From Halioxenophilus sp033283405 (GTDB taxonomy: Bacteria; Pseudomonadota; Gammaproteobacteria; Pseudomonadales; Cellvibrionaceae): 64,000 nucleotides of DNA. Shown here one piece after another: positions 61,269 through 64,000 of the stretch (the stretch's first letter is position 1; each line of letters opens with the position of its first letter). The notes below the pieces were generated by a model. That model did no database searches. It saw only the letters and a program-made list of their open reading frames with translations, and was not told the origin of the DNA. The stretch spans positions 186,001 through 250,000 of the forward strand of contig NZ_JAWMQR010000005.1 of assembly GCF_033283405.1 (NCBI RefSeq). The letters are read 5' to 3'. A program made the position numbers and the translations under genes.

Positions 61269-62792
61269 ATGCAAATAAAACGCTATAAAGCTGCAGACAT
61301 GCGACGCGCGTTGGAGTTAGTGCGTACCGATTTAGGCGATGATGCCGTGATCTTGTCCAGCTCTAAAAATGGCAAGGGTGTCGAAATTTTGGCAACCAGC
61401 GACGACTGTCAACAGTGGTTAAAGCCGGAGAACAAACCAGAACCCCTGCCGGAAGATAAGGTCACCAGTGCCTTTGCCAAATACGAATTGGCGGCCGAAC
61501 AGGAGAGCCTGGCGATGGAGAGCGACCCCACTGTCGAAGGTGGTGACGATGCGCTGGTCTCTATCTCCGGTCAAAAAGCTATCTCCGGTCAAAAAAACAG
61601 CGCCGAACAGAAAAAAGATCCGCGTGCGGATGTCTCCTATTTGGCCCAGCAGCTGGAAAAACTGAATATCTCCTTCCCCGGTCGAGCGGCGCCGCGTGCG
61701 GAAAAACCCATGCGCTCGGTGCCGACCACCGCCACTCAAGCCGCAGCTTCGCAGGCCGTGGCCGAATCGATTGAGCTGGTGAGCAAGCCCAATACGCCAA
61801 TGGCTGAAACCAGCGCAAGCGAGCCGGATAACCGCTTTGCCCGCACTCACAGTATGGCCCAGGAGGCCCACCAGCAGCGCCAGATCGATCTGCTGCAAAC
61901 CGAACTCAGCGACATGCGCGAGTTACTGGAGCTACAACTGCAACAGTCGCAATTCGCCAATTTGAAAGGACCGCAGCTGGCCGCAGACCGTCGCCTGGAG
62001 TTGATGGGTTTTGGCAATCAATTCCGTACTCTATTTCACCGGCAGTGCGATCTTTCCCTGGAAAAGCAGCAGGAGAACGCCTGGCGCACCACCATCAGTT
62101 ATTTGAGCAGCCAGATTAAAACGCTCAACTGCGATCTGATTAAATCCGGTGGCCAGCTGGCGTTTGTTGGCCCCACCGGTGCCGGCAAAACCACAACCAT
62201 TGCCAAGCTGGCGACCCGCTATGTTTTAGCGGAGGGGCGCGAGTCGGTGGCACTGGTCACCCTCGACAACGAGCGCTTGGGCTCTCAAGGACAGCTGCGC
62301 AGCCTGGCCAACATTCTGCAAATTCCGCTGCGTACCGTGGTGCGGGCGGAAGATCTGCCACAGACGCTGGCGAGTCTCGATTACTGCCGCCTGGTGTTGA
62401 TTGATACTCCGGGGGTAAATGCCGAGGGTATGCAGCAGGATCCCTTCCTGCAGCAGCTGTTTGCCTTGCCGAGTGTGAGCAAGTTACTGGTGTTGGCCTG
62501 CAATGCGCAAAGCCGCTTTCAACGCAATCTACTGGATTCGGTGGCCGAGCAGGCTGTGCGTGCCCTGGTGCTCACCAAGCTGGATGAGACCGACTGCCTG
62601 GGGGAAACCCTGGATGCGGTGGTTGCCAGTCAGCTGCCGGTAGCCTACACCACCGACGGCCAGAATATCCCCGACGACATAGCCGTAGCCAAGGCCCACC
62701 ACCTGATCAGCCGTTCGGTGGCGGCGTTACAGCAGAGCCGCAAACCTGGTCGGGTAGGGGCGGGCATTAGTGCCCGGCGGCAGAGTGCATAA
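61269..62792 (+). CDS. flhF: Flagellar SRP-like GTPase FlhF
   Basis: This is a 507-aa GTPase that places the flagellum at the pole. The N-terminal B domain begins MQIKRYKAADMRRALELVRT. A long low-complexity linker (about 60-215) contains two adjacent copies of ISGQK. The NG domain has G1 GPTGAGKTTTIAKLATRY (about 301-318), the G3 region VLIDTPGV and the G4 motif TKLDE. It is encoded directly before fleN, its partner in number and position control. Confidence 0.95.
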   Translation: MQIKRYKAADMRRALELVRTDLGDDAVILSSSKNGKGVEILATSDDCQQWLKPENKPEPLPEDKVTSAFAKYELAAEQESLAMESDPTVEGGDDALVSISGQKAISGQKNSAEQKKDPRADVSYLAQQLEKLNISFPGRAAPRAEKPMRSVPTTATQAAASQAVAESIELVSKPNTPMAETSASEPDNRFARTHSMAQEAHQQRQIDLLQTELSDMRELLELQLQQSQFANLKGPQLAADRRLELMGFGNQFRTLFHRQCDLSLEKQQENAWRTTISYLSSQIKTLNCDLIKSGGQLAFVGPTGAGKTTTIAKLATRYVLAEGRESVALVTLDNERLGSQGQLRSLANILQIPLRTVVRAEDLPQTLASLDYCRLVLIDTPGVNAEGMQQDPFLQQLFALPSVSKLLVLACNAQSRFQRNLLDSVAEQAVRALVLTKLDETDCLGETLDAVVASQLPVAYTTDGQNIPDDIAVAKAHHLISRSVAALQQSRKPGRVGAGISARRQSA

Positions 62793-62957
62793 GCCAGTGC
62801 TAATTGACGATTCGCAAACGGTTACTTTTTCAGCGGCGTTGGTAGAGATTGCGGTCGCACACTGCCAAGGTGCGGCTAAACTTTTAGGAATAACTAATTT
62901 ACAGGGCCTGAGTAACCGAGCGCGCGGGGATCAGGTTTCGCACAGTTTGGAGTGGAT

Positions 62958-63785
62958 ATGAGTCTCAGCAGGCCTGTTCAAGTGGTGGCGGTCACCGGCG
63001 GTAAGGGTGGCGTTGGCAAGAGTAATTTATCGGTAAACATCAGTATTGCCCTGGCGGAGATGCAGCGCCGCGTTGTATTGCTGGATGCCGACCTAGGGTT
63101 GGCCAACTGCGATGTTCTGCTCGGCATTAAATCGACGCGCAATCTGGCAGACGTACTGAGCGGTGCCTGTGACCTGCGCGACGTGCTGGTGGATGGCCCG
63201 GGCGGAATTAAAGTGGTGCCAGCCTCTTCGGGTGTGCAACAGATGACGCAATTGAACGCACAACAGCACGCTGCGCTGATCAACGCGTTTAGTAGCCTGG
63301 ATCAGCAGCTTGATGTGTTGGTGATTGATACCGCGGCGGGAATTTCCGATACGGTGGTCAGCTTTGTGACGGCGTCACACGAGGTGGTTGTGGTGGTGTG
63401 CGATGAGCCATCCTCCATTACCGATGCCTACGCCCTTATCAAACTGCTTAGCACCGAGTATCACCAGACCCGTTTTCGGGTGGTGGCCAACATGACGCGA
63501 ACGCTCACCGAGGGGCAGAATCTTTTCAATAAATTGCAGATGGTCTGCGATCGCTTTTTGGATGTCACCCTGCAGTATATCGGTCAGATTCCGTTCGACG
63601 AAAATGTCCGCAAGGCCGTACAAAAGCAAACCCCGCTCTTAACCTATGCCCCCCGCAGTCGTGCGGCGCAAGCGATTCGTTCCATCGCACAGAAAGTCGT
63701 TGAGTGGCCACTGCCAAGTGGGCCGCGTGGACATTTGGAATTCTTTGTAGAGAGACTCTTGCACAGCACGCAAATGAGAGTGTGA
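62958..63785 (+). CDS. fleN: Flagellar number regulator FleN (FlhG)
   Basis: This is a 275-aa MinD/ParA-type ATPase. ATG 62958 follows GGAG; a GTG at 62952 is less likely. The deviant Walker A motif is GGKGGVGKS (14-22), followed by VVLLDADLGLANCDVLLGI and VLVIDTAAGISDTV. FleN restrains FleQ and sets flagellar number. A 165-bp gap separates it from flhF and carries only a weak overlapping frame. fliA follows 2 bp downstream. Confidence 0.95.
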   Translation: MSLSRPVQVVAVTGGKGGVGKSNLSVNISIALAEMQRRVVLLDADLGLANCDVLLGIKSTRNLADVLSGACDLRDVLVDGPGGIKVVPASSGVQQMTQLNAQQHAALINAFSSLDQQLDVLVIDTAAGISDTVVSFVTASHEVVVVVCDEPSSITDAYALIKLLSTEYHQTRFRVVANMTRTLTEGQNLFNKLQMVCDRFLDVTLQYIGQIPFDENVRKAVQKQTPLLTYAPRSRAAQAIRSIAQKVVEWPLPSGPRGHLEFFVERLLHSTQMRV

Positions 63786-63787
63786 CT

Positions 63788-64000
63788 ATGGCAGTTTTTG
63801 ATGGATTGGCTATGTACGATCAAGCGCTACCGGCGCCACAAATAGATATCGAACAGTACGCGCCGCTGGTGAAACGTATCGCTCACCACATGATGATGCG
63901 TATGCCGGCCAGTGTGCAGGTGGAAGATCTGATTCAGGCCGGCATGATCGGTTTGCTGGAGGCGGCGCAGAAGTATGACGCCAGCAAGGGGGCCAGCTTT
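63788..64000 (+). CDS. fliA: Flagellar sigma factor FliA (5' part, cut by window edge)
   Basis: These are the first 71 codons of sigma-28, which transcribes the late flagellar genes from promoters such as those before both flagellins and fliD. The translation contains APLVKRIAHHMMMRMPASVQ and VEDLIQAGMIGLLEAAQKYD, region 2.1-2.2 of FliA. It starts at ATG 63788, two bases after fleN, and runs off the right edge. Confidence 0.94.
   Translation, partial: MAVFDGLAMYDQALPAPQIDIEQYAPLVKRIAHHMMMRMPASVQVEDLIQAGMIGLLEAAQKYDASKGASF

Noticed and set aside
62770..62961. 63-aa + strand frame between flhF and fleN
   Set aside because: It overlaps both neighbours, lacks a good ribosome binding site and resembles nothing known.

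Overview
The window is a nearly continuous flagellar gene cluster from a gammaproteobacterium with the Pseudomonas-type regulatory hierarchy (FleQ, FleS/FleR, RpoN-type and FliA-type promoters). The moderate base composition and gene order fit a marine Pseudomonadales/Cellvibrionales-like organism; the genus cannot be read from the sequence alone. All genes are on the + strand except the TPR protein at 16.3-17.8 kb and four genes at 24.8-28.7 kb.

Layout. (1) 1-7.6 kb: end of flgF, then flgG, flgH, flgI, flgJ, flgK and flgL (distal rod, rings, rod cap/muramidase, hook-filament junction). (2) 7.6-17.8 kb: a flagellin-modification island between flgL and the flagellin genes, where P. aeruginosa also carries one. 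It encodes a sulfotransferase, a DegT-type sugar aminotransferase, an HMW1C-like (GT41) glycosyltransferase with its own sigma-54 promoter, an FkbM methyltransferase, a NeuD/PglD-like acyltransferase, an AMP-ligase, a Gfo/Idh oxidoreductase, an acyl carrier protein and, on the opposite strand, a TPR protein with a GT9-like C-terminus. (3) 18-24.7 kb: two flagellins, each with a near-consensus sigma-28 promoter, then flaG, fliD, fliS and a fliT-like gene. (4) 24.8-34 kb: an unexpected insert encoding a PapD-like chaperone, two DUF4402-type secreted proteins, a FlgT-like lipoprotein, a very large usher-like outer-membrane protein ending in a SPOR domain, and two unknown proteins. (5) 34.9-39.9 kb: fleQ, fleS, fleR and a small acidic PA3496-like protein. 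(6) 40.6-46.5 kb: fliE, fliF, fliG, fliH, fliI, fliJ. (7) 46.5-51.1 kb: a MITE-like element at the fliJ stop codon, a TIGR01777-type SDR gene, and an HsbA/HsbR/HptB-like partner-switching module. (8) 51.4-64 kb: fliK, fliL, fliM, fliN, fliO, fliP, fliQ, fliR, flhB, flhA, flhF, fleN and the start of fliA.

Regulation. Six -24/-12 (sigma-54) elements were found by eye, before the GT41 gene, the usher-like gene, fleS, fliE, fliL and flhA. Each has a 14-bp GTCA...TTGAC-like site resembling the Pseudomonas FleQ box. At fleS the site is upstream of the promoter; at the other five it lies just downstream of the -12 element, which is the placement reported for P. aeruginosa FleQ. A further box lies in the long leader of fleQ.

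Most interesting points: the SPOR-tailed usher locus appears wired into the FleQ/RpoN flagellar cascade and sits next to a FlgT-like lipoprotein, which suggests an undescribed flagellum-associated or co-regulated surface structure. An HMW1C-like transferase sits in the flagellin-modification island. An array of 14-bp repeats lies upstream of fliE, and a 270-bp MITE-like palindromic element has inserted exactly at the end of fliJ. No tRNA, rRNA, CRISPR array, prophage or intact transposase gene was seen.
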